DNA from: Clarkia xantiana subsp. parviflora
Lineage: Eukaryota > Streptophyta > Magnoliopsida > Myrtales > Onagraceae
Assembly (NCBI GenBank): GCA_036873135.1
Contig: JAPTYO010000007.1
Coordinates: forward strand, 3,516,763 to 3,580,762
Reading direction: 5' to 3'
Length of the DNA stretch: 64,000 nucleotides
Position numbers and translations under genes: made by a program
The notes under the pieces: model-generated
The model's database searches: none
The model's input: only the letters and a program-made list of their open reading frames with translations
What the model was told of the DNA's origin: nothing
Shown here: positions 39,511 through 52,013 of the stretch, piece after piece
Numbering within the stretch: the stretch's first letter is position 1
How the letters are laid out: each line of letters opens with the position of its first letter

Positions 39511-41404
39511 ATGAGTAAATCGGCCTTCAAGGATTCCCTCAAAGCTCTGGAAGCAGATATTCAACACGCCAATACTCTGTATACCTCTCTCTCTTTTTCT
39601 CTCTGTTCTAATCGTTCTCTTAAAGTGAGCGTCCTTTTTTTTTTTTGTGAAGATGCATCGTGTTTAGCTATGCTCTGTTCGGTGTCATGATATTTTCCTT
39701 TTCTTTTGCCGGATTTTTTTAGCTAAATCCTCTGCTGGATTTTAGTGAAGTTATGAACTTTGTGATTATTGAGCTGATTTTTACATCGATCATATTCATG
39801 CGTATTCGCACCGTTGTAGAAATTTCATGGATGATTTTGCTGGTTTTTGATGGAGGTTCTAGGTAAGACTCGAGAAAGTCTCGTGATATTCTTGCATGAT
39901 GCTGGAAATATATAAAGAAAATACAGAGCTGAGCTCTTTGCTCATTTGCATGTCTTTTTGCTTGTGAAGTTAGGCGGAATCTCCAAGAAATAAACATTCT
40001 ATAGACCAATTTCTTTCCTTTACAGGGATGGATATGATGGAAGCTAATCAATGATGTGTAAGTTGGCTCTGTTGGTTCATACAAGCGTTTCATTCTCTTC
40101 TGGGTTTTTCGGAATTCGGAAAATGTTTTCTCATGTAAAGAACAACTTACTCAAACTGAGCATACTTCATCATGGTTGATTTACTTCAGTGTGTCCCATG
40201 ATAAATGTTGGTTTCTGAAAATTTATAGCATTTTGAATCATTGTTGTTGTATCACCAGGGCGTTGGATTATCCTCGAGAGAATGGAGCATGCCTTCAGAT
40301 GAGACTGTCGTTCAGTCCAGTTGCGCATTTGTTTCTCTTTCTTGTTCAGTGGACTGATTGCCACTTAGCTGGTGCACTTGGGTTGCTAAGAATCCTAATT
40401 TACATGGTATGTTTTCGTATGCACTTCACGTTTTTATTTTGATTATATCAGCAAGCCTTGTATTTCATTTTTCTCAGATTTTCATCACACGTCTGGAATA
40501 TATGTAGTTCATGAAGGTTCAATAACCTGGCTCTTCATGCAGAATTATGCAGATGGTAAGACCACAATGTCAGTTTATGAAAGGAAAACAAGCATCAGAG
40601 ACTTTTATGGTGTGTATCCATCTTTACTGTATATTGCTGTACAAACTGGGTGAGTTGCTGATTCAACATAAATTCATTCAACTAATAAGGCTTGTTTCCG
40701 TGATCAGCTGTCATATTTCCTTCACTGCTGCAACTTCAGAAGGGCATTACTGACCTGGAAGAGAGGAAGCAGAAAGACATTTGTAATAATAGATACAGCA
40801 GAAAAGAAGAGCTTGGCAGGGGAAGAATCTCTGAAGCCGACTTGGAAAGGGAAGAGGAGTGTGGTATTTGCTTGGAGACAACCAGCAGGATCGTATTGCC
40901 CAACTGCTGCCACTCCTTGTGTATGAAGTGCTATCAGGATTGGTAAAGCTTCTACTACTCTTGAACTTCAAATCCAAGCTTTTACTTTCTAGTGTGTGTC
41001 TTTTTCTTTTTGAAAGTAATGTTTCACCTTCCCTTTTGCTTTTCTTTGACATAATCACTTGATTACCTGGTTTGGAATTGAAATCCTTTCTGGGAAACTG
41101 CTCTTGCTGAAATCTCAACTCTACTTAGAATGGATTTTCCTTTTTAACTAGTTCACTGATGAAACCTGCATTGTTGTTATTACCAAAACACAGGCGAGGA
41201 AGATCACAGTCGTGTCCATTCTGTCGGGATAGCCTCAGAAGAGTGAAGTCAGGCGATCTATGGGTATTCACAGATGATCGAGATATCATTGATTTGCCAA
41301 CAATTACAAGGGAGAATTGCCAGAGACTGTTCATGTACATCGATAAGTTACCTCTCGTGATTCCTGATACCATGTTTAGTCCCTATGATTCTCACCTTCG
41401 GTGA
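39511..41404 (+). CDS. RING E3 ubiquitin ligase, AIRP2-like
   Basis: Five exons: 39511-39578, 40259-40406, 40543-40609, 40708-40942, 41194-41404; 242 codons plus TGA, the same length as I recall for Arabidopsis AIRP2. Sequence landmarks: FKDSLKALEADIQHANTLAL at the N-terminus, FLFLVQWTDCHLAGALGLL, YADGKTTMSVYERK, then a C-terminal RING from Cys146 (CGICLE...CCHSLCMKCYQDW...CPFC), and RLFMYIDKLPLVIPDTMF at the end. Family members are cytosolic E3 ligases that modulate ABA and drought responses. The closest Arabidopsis relatives from memory are At5g01520 (AIRP2), At5g58787 and At3g47160. Nothing looks broken. Confidence 0.93.
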
Positions 41405-42049
41405 GTGCTGCTTAATTCAGCTTCTTTATATAACTTCTAGTAAATAGCCTGCAGTTAAACAGTATGAATGTACATAAGTAGTAGTTGTGGTAAAAAAAAA
41501 ATGAAGCCTAAAATGTCTTCTTAATGTCTTGAATGGCTGGTCAAGGTGGCTTGCTCATTGACTAACCAGATGATCTGCAGCCTTATTGATGTATTATGCT
41601 ATTGAATGAAAATCTGCACTATTGCATTTTTATGGCTCTGAAGAATTATATAAGTAGATTTTGTAAGTAGAGTTAATATTTAGAGAATGATACAAAATAA
41701 ATTTCATCATCCGTTAAGGTATGGATATGACAGCAAAACATTTTGATGTGTGGATTAATAGAGCTATGTGATGAATTTAAGTAGGGGTGGTGTGTCATCA
41801 TATCAGAATAATGTTTGGTAGGTCAGAATCGGACTTTCCTCTTTGTACCTTTAAAAGGGAGACGGCAGATCCTAATAACGAGGAAAAAAGTAGCGCAATT
41901 TCAGATCAACTGATAAAGTTGTCCTTTATTTATAGGGCAATGTGGTCACTTTTCAACTGAAACTGATCGTGATTACTGACAGTTACCGAACTTTGAGGTG
42001 TACTGTTGCTGCAAAAAAATCCAAAATACCCCTAGGAATAAACCAGTAA
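41405..42049. other. AIRP2-like 3' UTR and spacer
   Basis: About 640 bp, the first part likely 3' UTR. No other gene. Confidence 0.45.
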
Positions 42050-42962
42050 CAATAAGGATTAAATTGGTATTACACTATAATACGGAAGGATACTCGGAAC
42101 GATTTTTGTGACAAATTTGTACCCGATAAGATATATGTATACCATTTGTATTTTTGTTAATTTTAAACGGAAAATGTTACTTGCAAGTTCGACGCACATA
42201 ACACATATTGGCTGAATTTTTTTTAAAAATATATGGATAATAATTGATCAAAATACCATTCTGATCATTTTAATGTAACATGAAAAAACAATTTTATCTC
42301 TTCCGGCTGACCTTAAACTCACTCTTCAGTTTCTCTTCAGAAAAATAGTTAAGGTTTCGTCAATTACGACCGATTTGGGCGAATTTGTACTTTGATTTGC
42401 AAAAATTGGGGTTTAGGTTTCAAGAACTGATTTTACTTAGGTATAGGGAACTTCTTATTTTTAATATATATTGAATTTATCTATATTTGAATGAACGAGA
42501 TTTTCCTAATTAGGCTAGAAATCGGACGCCAAAAGAAATACAATTTGTCCTTACAAGTCAATGAGGTGACTTACTCGTCTATGAAGTTTAACGTTGTGTT
42601 CGTCGAGAAAATGTTCGAGCAGTGGCTCTCTTTACTTGAGACCAATTAACTGGTATGTGCAGTCCTATATTTTGGAATTCAAATCCTGTTTAAACAAGCT
42701 GTTTTTGGATTGAATGAGGAAGAAGAAAAGGGAATCCTTATAATAATTTACAGCATAATGACATTTAAGTCGGTTCACGTCATTAAATTTATTAAATTAC
42801 CGCTAAAAGTGGTCATGTGCGTGACCTTTTTCGTCCAAAACTAACGAAATACAAACGGTGCAATACTTGTGTCTTCTTGGGTACCAATTCGTCATAAAAA
42901 TTGTATCGGCTACTATTTCATATTAACATGTTATCACAAGTACCAATTTGATTATAATTTAT
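42050..42962. mobile_element. decayed foldback element with AAATTGGTA phrases
   Basis: The left end (AATAAGGATTAAATTGGTATTAC, then GTGACAAATTTGTACCCGATAAG) is the degraded inverse of the right end (TGGGTACCAATTCGTCATAAAAAT, then GTACCAATTTGATTATAATT). The right arm also has TCATGTGCGTGACC and CGAAATACAAACGGTGC. The terminal phrase resembles that of the large element at 60589-62265. No target duplication recognised; borders approximate. Confidence 0.55.
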
Positions 42963-43823
42963 AAAGAAAAAAATAAGCTTTTGTAAAATTTCTTTAGTAA
43001 ACTACTTCTTTCCGAGAAAATTATATTTTAGCTACAGTATATCCTGTAGTCTCGCATAAATGTCAGACCCAGTGGAATGGAGCTCACCATTTGTGAGAGT
43101 AAGGGTAGTTCATTTACTAGGTGCTTAATTGATCATATCCGAGGTTCACACAAGCCCTTGCCCCTAGGACCACTCCGCGGAAAATAAAAAAATTAAAAAA
43201 AAAAAAGCAATAAAATTGGGTTTATAGAAGAAATGATATGTACTTATATTATTTATATTTATATATTATAGTAGAGTGACTTTTTCAAAGATATATATAC
43301 ATTAATACCCCCCACTTAGGCATGAATTTTAAACTTAGGCATCTTCTTTGCACCCACTTAAATGCTATACTTTATATATATTATATAACTTTATTCACTG
43401 ACATTGCATTAATACTTTAACCGAGACTGGGAGCCTAAAAAAGTCAATTAACCCGTGGTTAATTATCCCTTTCAGAGATAGAGATCCATCCTCAAAAAGG
43501 AAATTAATCATTGGTTAATAGTAAACTTATGTTATTAAGCTTATGTCACTATTTTGGAAAAAAAAAAACAAATGTTGTTGTACTATTATGTTCACTTAAA
43601 TTTGTAAACCCAAGTATACCTGTCACTTGTTCAATAAAACTGAAATTTAAAGGTAAATGCAATTCATAATTTAATATGTACATTCCCATATATATACATT
43701 TTACAAATAAAAATAATTAAAATTCCATTAAACATTAAGTGGTACTTCAAAAATAAATTACAAACGCTACAAACAACGAATCCATCAAATTCACAGTTGA
43801 AATTGAACATATTTCCACTCACA
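42963..43823. other. intergenic, downstream of AMT1 gene
   Basis: About 860 bp of AT-rich DNA, the last part probably the AMT1 3' UTR. No gene seen. Confidence 0.45.
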
Positions 43824-45405
43824 CTACTGATCTTGAAACCGCATGTAGTCAGCATACATCCGAGGACGAGTCTCATCATCGTGACTAGTATACGCATACC
43901 CTCCATGGCTTGATATATCTAGACCCGCAGTTTCCTCATCAGAAGATATCCTTAACAAACTTAGCTTGTGAAGTCCATAAAATAGAGGTCCCATTGTGAC
44001 ACTAACCCACCCCACAATCACAACAAGTTCCACTATTTGGGCTCCTAGAAGAGCCCACCCCCCTCCCATTAGAACCCCGTAAGGCCGGGTTACCCCGCTC
44101 GCCCCCGAATTGTAAACTTGTACCACAAACTCCTCCTTTGCGAAAAGGCCCGTAAAAATCAGTCCCCATGCCCCGCAACCTCCGTGGAGTTGGGTCGCCT
44201 CTAACGGGTCATCGAATTTGAGCTTTAGAGCAGCTATGTTTAGCCCGATAAGGACAAAGGCCGCCACAAACCCACATACTATGGCGGCCCATGGTTCAAC
44301 CACGGAGCAGCCCGATGTGATCGCCACGAACCCGCCTAGGAGTCCATTACAGACGTCTAGGGCGTCCCAGTGTCCGACTAGTAGTCGTCTTCCGAACAGA
44401 GTGACTAGCCCTGCGGTGAGGGATACGAATTATAGCGTATAATTAAATAGTTAAATAAAAAAAATAAGTGAGTCGAATATATGACATTAACCAAAGTTAT
44501 AAAAAATAAAGTTAAATAGTATTTTGGTATAATATGTTTGATTAAAATTGGTTTTTAGTATGATAGATGACAGTTGTCATCCCTTGTCCTTCACTAGATC
44601 GATCCCTACCTGCTGTGGACCCGGCTAAGGTGGTGGTCACAGCGGTTCGACCGATCCCGGTCCAATTGCCTTGGTTGGTCGTGTTCGGGTACGAGACCAG
44701 TATCGTGTTGAAGGAACCGGGATTGAACCCGAACCACCCGAACCATAGGAGGAATGTCCCGAGCACCACTAGGGTTGCGTTATGGCCTCTCATCGGCACG
44801 ACTTTTCCAAATGCATCGAACCGACCGACGCGCGGGCCCTCTATGATAGAGCCCCAGAAGCCAGCAATGCCACCCACTAGGTGCACCACACCCGACCCGG
44901 CAAAATCAATAGAGCCCGACCCGAGAAAAGGGCTGTCCAAATTCGGGCTGAGCCAGCCCGCAGAGGACCAGACCCAATGGGCCACAATGGGGTAGACGAA
45001 GCCCGTTAAGAAGAAAGAGAAAATAAGGTAGGCGCTGAACTGCGTCCTTTCGGCGATGGAGCCGCTGGTGATTCCGGCGACGGCGATGGCGAAGGCCCAC
45101 TGGTAGAGAAAGAAGCTGTAGTCGTAGGAGTCGTCGGGGATGTCCTTGAGGGCGAAGAAGGAGGCTCCGATGAAAGGATTGAAGGAGCCAAACGCGAAGG
45201 CGAAGCCGAAGAGGTAGTAGGAGATACTTCCGACGACGGCGTCGACGACGTTGGTGAGCATGATGTTCATGGCGTTCTTTGCGCGGACGGAGCCGGCGCA
45301 GAGCATGGCGAAGCCGAGCTGCATTACGAAGACCAGGTATGCGGAGAAGAGGAGGTAGATTGTGTTGATTGAGTCGGTGACGCTCGATTCCCACGAGACC
45401 TCCAT
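43824..45405 (-). CDS. high-affinity ammonium transporter, AMT1 family
   Basis: Two exons on the minus strand, 44610-45405 and 43824-44410, joined through GCA-G|GG-CTA; 460 codons plus stop. Diagnostic segments: [122 protein letters not shown] [23 protein letters not shown]1 proteins are trimeric plasma-membrane importers of ammonium. An in-frame stop lies upstream of the ATG with no Met between, so the short N-terminus (about 15 residues before helix 1) appears real. In the C-terminal regulatory tail, [11 protein letters not shown] has Ser where AMT1;1 has the phosphorylated Thr (MDMTRHGGFAY). Single intron of 199 bp. Confidence 0.95.
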
Positions 45406-45852
45406 CGCCGACGGTGACTGTGGTGGATAAGGAAGGACAGAGAAATTGGAGGTCTGAGGATGAAGATGAAGATTGGTGGGGGCAAGAGGAGAAGGTGAGT
45501 TGAATGGTAGATGCAGAGAGAGCGGAAGTGAATGAAGAAGTTATAAATCCAACTGGTCGTGGTTTGGTGATTGGTGATCGCATGTGTCGTTGTTACGTTC
45601 CAAATATGATTCACACGATAAATAAAAGGATAGGCCTCCAATTTGGTCCCCCGACCAGTTAGAGTATATAAGAATATCACACTAATTATAAAATATGTAC
45701 GATTACGCTTGACTGCATTTACATTATGCAACTATTGAATCATGAGAAGGAATGAAAACAAATTCATTATCTCTTATATCTATATCTAAATGTAAATTCA
45801 TTTGCATTTGCATTTAACTATGTTTTAGCCCAACGCTGTAAAATGTCGTTTC

Positions 45853-45901
<49 letters not shown>

Positions 45902-46426
45902 CTTATACAATCTTCATCTTTCGAATTGCAAAAAAGAAGTCAATCTTAATGGTCTAGTGATGCCAAATTCTTTTATAGAACTAAGAATCCAAATTCAGTC
46001 TTAACGTATATATCTTAGATATACAATGTTTATATTTAATGTTATAATTATTAGATTTGTTGATTTTTATTTTTTTATTTTTAAATTTGCGGAACAAAAA
46101 AAAATTTCTTAAACATTAAATAAGTTTAAGCCGAGACTCGGGAGCAACAAATTGGATATTTAAAAAAAAAAACAAGTTTTGTTATTTAAAATGATAACTT
46201 TAAAGCCAAAATAAGTTGAAAAAAAAAAGTTGAAAAAAGTGATAATAAACAAATTTAATAATTAAAATATTGTGTATCAATATTTTAATTTGTAAAAAAA
46301 ACAAAACGATTATCAACCTATATAACATATAGTTATGATATTTTTAATATCTTAACCTAAATATATATATATATATATATATATATAAGACATTATATAA
46401 CCTGAAATGCGATTATTATTTAAGAC

Positions 46427-46472
<46 letters not shown>

Positions 46473-48660
46473 ATGACATCAGTATTATTATATATATATC
46501 ATGACACATTAAGTCTCACGTCTCATTTTGAGTGAGCTGGCCGAGTTGACGTTCTTATTAGTAATATATAGTTTAGTATAGAATAGAATCATGTGTGATT
46601 CATACGACTAATAAATATACATTTGTGTATTATATATATAATGAAAAAACAAATTTATCGTATTAGTTTAGTTTAGGTTTTTTTAAATATGAGACGGTGT
46701 ATCATATCATCATACTCTAAAAGCAAAATCTGACGTAACAATATTTTCTAATAATCATTTTATTCATAGAATTCGAAGATTATTCGAAGATCCCTTCTTA
46801 GTTCTTTAGCAAAATAAATAAAAGACAAAATTATTGAAGAGATACTTCATCTTAAATAATTGCAAGGTTGTTTCTGAGCTGAATCTTTGGGAAAACTCCA
46901 AACTTCTGATTCGTCCCTTGCTTGTATATTTTTATTATAATAATAATATCATTGTGATTTGTGGTCGAGATCTCATTCTCATCACTCATAGTCATCAGCC
47001 GTTCATATATTATTTTATTGTAAAAACAAATGAGCTTGAAATAACATCACATCAGATTGAATTAGAGAAATCATAACTTGTTTTATTTAAAAAATAGCAA
47101 AAAATCAAAAATATATTTAGTATAAGTTTATGTAAAACATTTTTAAAAAAAACAGTAAAAGATATGTTGGGATTTCATTTGTATAAACAATGTTTTTTTT
47201 AACTATATCATATATATGTATAAAACTTAATTCAAATGTATTCCCCATATTTTTTAATTATCTATTTTTGGTATTTTTTTAGAATAATAAATATTATAAT
47301 AAATAATAAAAATTAAATATTGGTAAATTTTATCTATAAAATGCAATTGGTAGTTTACAGTTTACACATAAAGATTCAGGTTGAATCATATATTATGATT
47401 GCTTGAAAATAAAACCGCTTTCTATTTTTATGAATTTTTGTGTACAAAATTGCTACCCCAATTTTAGACCGTGAATGATACGTTACAACTCTCCTCAAAA
47501 CGCTGTTTTCATTGAAATTTAAACTTAATTAGGTTCGGCTGACAACGCAACAACAGTCATTTGCGGTGAGTTTTATTTACAAATCTAACAGTTCAAAATT
47601 CCAACTTCATTTGTTATGGTCAACCTGTTGGCAAAAGAAATTATGAGAAATGTCATTTTAGTATAAAATCATCTGTTTTAATACATTACAACTACATGGC
47701 AAAAAATATACATTACAATTGCTCAGCAAAATTTTAACCATCCCGAAATCCTGGGGTTATGCGTAAACCCGATTAATTAAATTTGCTCGATTATATATAA
47801 GATGTTTTTACTACATTTTCTTAAATAAATAAATTTGTATACTAAATATATTTTTACTTATATATATATATACTGGTAGATTTTTTTTTTATTTAAAAAA
47901 GAAGCAAAATTTGGGGGACAATATTATAGCGAACTTGGCCGGAACCATCTATGGGGATCAGCCTATAGCATCTATTCACCGTTCGTTTTGTTCGGTGGTA
48001 CATGAAAATTGAAAACAATGATCGTCTTTTATTTTGGTTTCCATATCCCTTCTGGTTTTGGCATTATAAATAGTTCCAAAATTAAATAATTACATAAATA
48101 TAAGCCTTACGGGTCCAAGTAGGATTATTTTATGATACAAATATATAAGAACATTTACATACTAATCCAAGCATCATTAAATTTCTCATGATATGTGTAC
48201 ATTTTTTTTGGCCATATGTATACATATAATCGATTTGGCGAATGCATGTAGTTAGAACTCTTTAGTACAAATTATTAGTACGTCGTATTTACATATATAT
48301 ACTCCATAATTAAGCAATTCAAATGATTTGTATTCATAATATAGAAATATTTTGGTCATTTGAAGAATCCCATTAATTAAGTCATAATTACAAATAATTA
48401 CGTAACAGTCCAAAGCCTAATTATGGCTAAAACCTTTCATTTTTCTTTCCATTCTTGTCCGAAATAAAAGCCCAAGGGAGTTACACAGCCACCATCTAAC
48501 CTCCACCGCCGGATCACCAAATAATCAACGGCTCTTAACCGCTGTCGGATCTTTCTCCTAGCTCACTATACCTGATATTGATCTGCATATATAATTCATC
48601 TCGTATACTTATTTTCTCCTTCATTCTCACTATTCCATTTCTGAAGATCACTAATCTTTC
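45406..48660. other. 3.3-kb AT-rich intergenic region with (TA)n runs
   Basis: Divergent promoter space between AMT1 (-) and the MYB gene (+). (TA)n microsatellites lie at 45856-45901, 46360-46387 and 46429-46474. No gene or clear transposon recognised. Confidence 0.5.
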
Positions 48661-50344
48661 ATGGATGGTGGTCATGGCTCTAATGGCGGCTCCCACGGCC
48701 AAACCCGACTGAAGAAACCTTCTCTGCACTTGCCAATGTCGGCTATAGACAGTTTCTTAGGGCACTCAAGACGTCATTTTTCGAACCAACCTGATTTGGA
48801 GATAAACCCTAGTTTTGCTGCTGCTAAAAAGGAGAAGAAGATGAATGTACCGTCCTTTGACTATGACAATGGCTTCGGCTATGATCATCACCGCGATAGT
48901 ATTATTCCGGTGGGTAGTTGCAGTTATCATAATAATCAGGTCGGTTCGGGAGAGTCGACATGGCTAGGGTTTGGTAATGGGTTAGGTTTTGATGGAGCTG
49001 AAGAGAGCTTGAAGAGCATTGAATATGTGAGGGACACAGATGAAATATCGGGTGGGGTTAGTCGGAGTCACCTGAGTAACTCGGCTAACCCTAAACGGAG
49101 GAAACGTCCGGCCGATCGTGGTTTGGTAAAAGGGCAGTGGACACTTGATGAGGACAGGTGATTTTTTGTAGCTAGATAGATTGGTCTTTAGTATATATAT
49201 GAATATTTAAAATTGTAACGAAATTCCAGTCTATTAGGTTTTCAAAATTTTGATATTTTCAATAATTAGCAGGTTCTTTTTAAATCGGTTATTGGTGTAA
49301 AAGACTAAGCTCACGCAATAATGAGCATTTGTCTCGTATTAAGGAGTATACGGATTATATATATGCAAATTCCCTTATTAATTAAACATTACTTGATTAA
49401 TGGTACATGTATAAAAGTATCATTAATTCATCATATATCTTGGCCAAAAAAAAAAATATCATCGTCTATCTATGTAATAAAAAGTTAGTCTTTTTCTAAT
49501 CATGCATGGAAAATGATGATAGGGTTCTTGTGGAATTGGTGATGCAACATGGAGAGCGAAATTGGTCTCAGGTAGCTAAGCAATTGACTGGAAGAATAGG
49601 CAAGCAGTGTCGCGAGCGATGGAACAACCATTTACGTCCTAATGTCAAGGTTATCATCTAATCTAGTCAATCAATTAATTGCTTGGTGTATTTTAATTAA
49701 TTAATTAATTCCATAAAATACATGCATGCACTTTTCATATTATATATATATATATATATAGGATCCTCCACTGATTTTGTAGTGTAACTTCATTGTCATG
49801 ATTGCAGAAAGATAGATGGAGTGAGGAAGAAGAGAGATTGCTAGTGGAATCTCACGAGAATCTCGGCAACAAGTGGTCGGAGATCGCAAAACACATCCCA
49901 GGAAGAACCGAGAACACAATCAAGAACCACTGGAACGCCGCCCGGAGAAGACAGTCCACGCGCCGGAAGAACAAGTCTTCTCACCGAGCAGCTGCTGTCT
50001 CCACCGTCCTCGATGACTACATTAGGGCAAAAAACATCCATAAATCTGCCGCCCTGAACCCTAAATCCTCCCGGAGCCACGTCACTGCCTTGAGCGCGCC
50101 AGCTAATTCAACTGCCACCCAAGACACTCCTCCACAGGACACTGAGATAACAAACAGTGTACATGAGTTGTCGCAGTTTATGTTGTACGAGGATGAGGTG
50201 ATGTTCATGCAGTCTTTCATGGCTAGTTTAAGTTGTCCGCCTTTTCAGCAGCTGCTTTCGTCTAGTGAAGGTAGTGTTTCGGTTGGGTATGATGGGAGCA
50301 GTGGATACCAAGGCATCAAAAAGGAGCATCAGAGAAGTATATAG
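48661..50344 (+). CDS. R2R3-MYB transcription factor, MYB119/MYB64/MYB98 clade
   Basis: Three exons: 48661-49157, 49523-49649, 49808-50344; 386 codons plus TAG. A non-conserved N-terminal region (about 150 residues) precedes the DNA-binding domain: R2 from about 155 ([37 protein letters not shown]) and R3 from about 209 ([39 protein letters not shown]). The spaced tryptophans are intact except that R3 ends [21 protein letters not shown] and IKNHWNA mark the group holding MYB98, MYB64 and MYB119, which act in the female gametophyte in Arabidopsis. Intron positions (inside R2 and between R2 and R3) fit the family. Map context next to CYP86A1 favours MYB119 (At5g58850, from memory). Confidence 0.9.
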
Positions 50345-50422
50345 CTGAATGATATTGATCGATGAGGATGCATAGAGTTGGAATAGGTAGAGATATCTAT
50401 AATATGGATTTCATCTTTTTTT

Positions 50423-50425
<3 letters not shown>

Positions 50426-50458
<33 letters not shown>
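50426..50458. repeat. (TA)n microsatellite after MYB gene
   Basis: Pure AT dinucleotide run about 80 bp past the MYB stop codon. Confidence 0.85.
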
Positions 50459-50462
<4 letters not shown>

Positions 50463-50909
50463 ATGCACATCATTGTTTTTTGTTATTTCAAATGAAATAT
50501 ATGCAACTTGATTTGATACGTTATGGTTAATTAGCAACTTGTTAGTAACAAGTTGAACTCCTCGTACACTTCGCTAGTTGAACTAAAACTTTTATAATAA
50601 ACTTGCAAAAACCTAGCTTTCTTTGATTTCCTAAATGGTAATAGAAACTTGCATGTTGTTTTTATTTGTGCTTTTAATGCAAATTGCTAGCTGAAATTAT
50701 GTGTTATTAGAGAAGTAGAATATATTAATACAATATATAGAACAATCATAAAATTGAATTAAATTTGAGTTCAACAATATCTAACATTTCGCGTGATATA
50801 ATCTATTATAAAATCAAATATGGTAAATTCATCTAATATATTATTGACACATAAAAATAATATTGATTAATATATGAAATAATGGGTTGAACTAGCTAAT
50901 AAAAATTTA

Positions 50910-51390
50910 GGGTAAACAGGACTTTTGGTCCATGATGTTTGACCACTTTTGGGTTTTGGTCCATGATGTTTTTTTTGCCTACTTTTAGTACCATATGTTT
51001 GCAGATTTTTCAGTTTTGGTCCGACCGCTACATTCCGTCCATTTTTTGACATGTGCGAGTCACGTGATCCACCCTAAAACTTTCAATTTAGTCCCTCTAA
51101 TACTTTCCTAACCTTTTTTTTGTCCAATTTAGTCCCGAAGCTTCAAAATTTCAATTGGACATATTGTCCAATTGGGGTCAATTTTGAAACTTCGGGACTA
51201 AATAGAACAAAAAAAGGTTAGGAAGGTATTAGAGGGACTAAATTGAAAGTTTAGGGTGGATCACGTGACTTGCACATGTAAAAAAATGGACCGAATGTAA
51301 CGGTCAGACCAAAACTAGAAAAATCTGCAAACATATGGTACCAAAACTAGATAAAAAAAAAACATCATGGACCAAAAGACCTGTTTATAA
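50910..51390. mobile_element. foldback element D with TTTTGGTCCATGATGTTT phrases, about 480 bp
   Basis: Near-complete palindrome. The left arm (GGGTAAACAGG, then TTTTGGTCCATGATGTTT twice and TTTTGGTCCGACCG) mirrors the right arm (CGGTCAGACCAAAAC, CATCATGGACCAAAAG, CCTGTTTATAA). It contains ATTCCGTCCATTTTTTGAC and GTCACGTGATCCACCC. The two arms meet at about 51150 around CCAATTGG with little spacer. No convincing target duplication. Confidence 0.75.
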
Positions 51391-52013
51391 GAACAATAAT
51401 AATTTCATTTAGTCGCACCACAATAATGGAATTACTCTATATATATATATAAAAGCATTATAAAATAGCTTCAGTGAAACACCATTCAGATGAACTGAAA
51501 GAAGTACTAGTACAATGTATCATAGACATAAATTACTCATTATAAAGTGTTTGATAATTTGGAAAATCCGGTTTGAATAGAATAATGTTTTCTTCCACAC
51601 CAAGTTACCTAATGCCCAATCTCTACTGTTGTTATTTATTTAGTTAGCTTGTAATGTCACACGTTTTCTTGTTCAAAACATAACAGAGATCCACCGCGGA
51701 GCCAAAAGCCCAATATTATTTCGGCCCAGCCCAAAAAGCAAAAGTATATTCTTTGGCACAAATATTATTAAATTTAAATATAATATATAATAAACATATA
51801 TCTGGATTCTAAGAAATCTGTTTTTACCGTTATACTTACCTTCCCGCTCTTCGCAATCCAATCTTCTCCCTAACATGCTTCCACGTGTCCCAACATTAAC
51901 CATTGGTTCATTGCCTCGTAAATATCCTCCATTTCCTTCTCCTCCCAAACCTCTCTCGAGTGTCAGTCAGAGAGGTGGTGAACAATCGACAGTCGAAAAC
52001 GGAGACTGGCGCG
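51391..52013. other. promoter and 5' UTR region of PHT4-like gene
   Basis: About 620 bp; the final 100 bp (pyrimidine-rich) is the likely 5' UTR. An upstream in-frame-looking ATG at 51903 gives a frame that also runs through the first exon, but the family alignment supports 52014. Confidence 0.45.

Noticed and set aside
44567..44995. 142-codon frame antisense to AMT1, plus long alternative frames at 44906-45583
   Set aside because: Shadow frames of a GC-rich conserved coding exon; no homology or start context.
51903..52013. Upstream ATG at 51903 as the start of the PHT4-like protein
   Set aside because: Its frame covers the 5' UTR and only partly agrees with the exon; the ATG at 52014 opens the frame that continues through all conserved exons.
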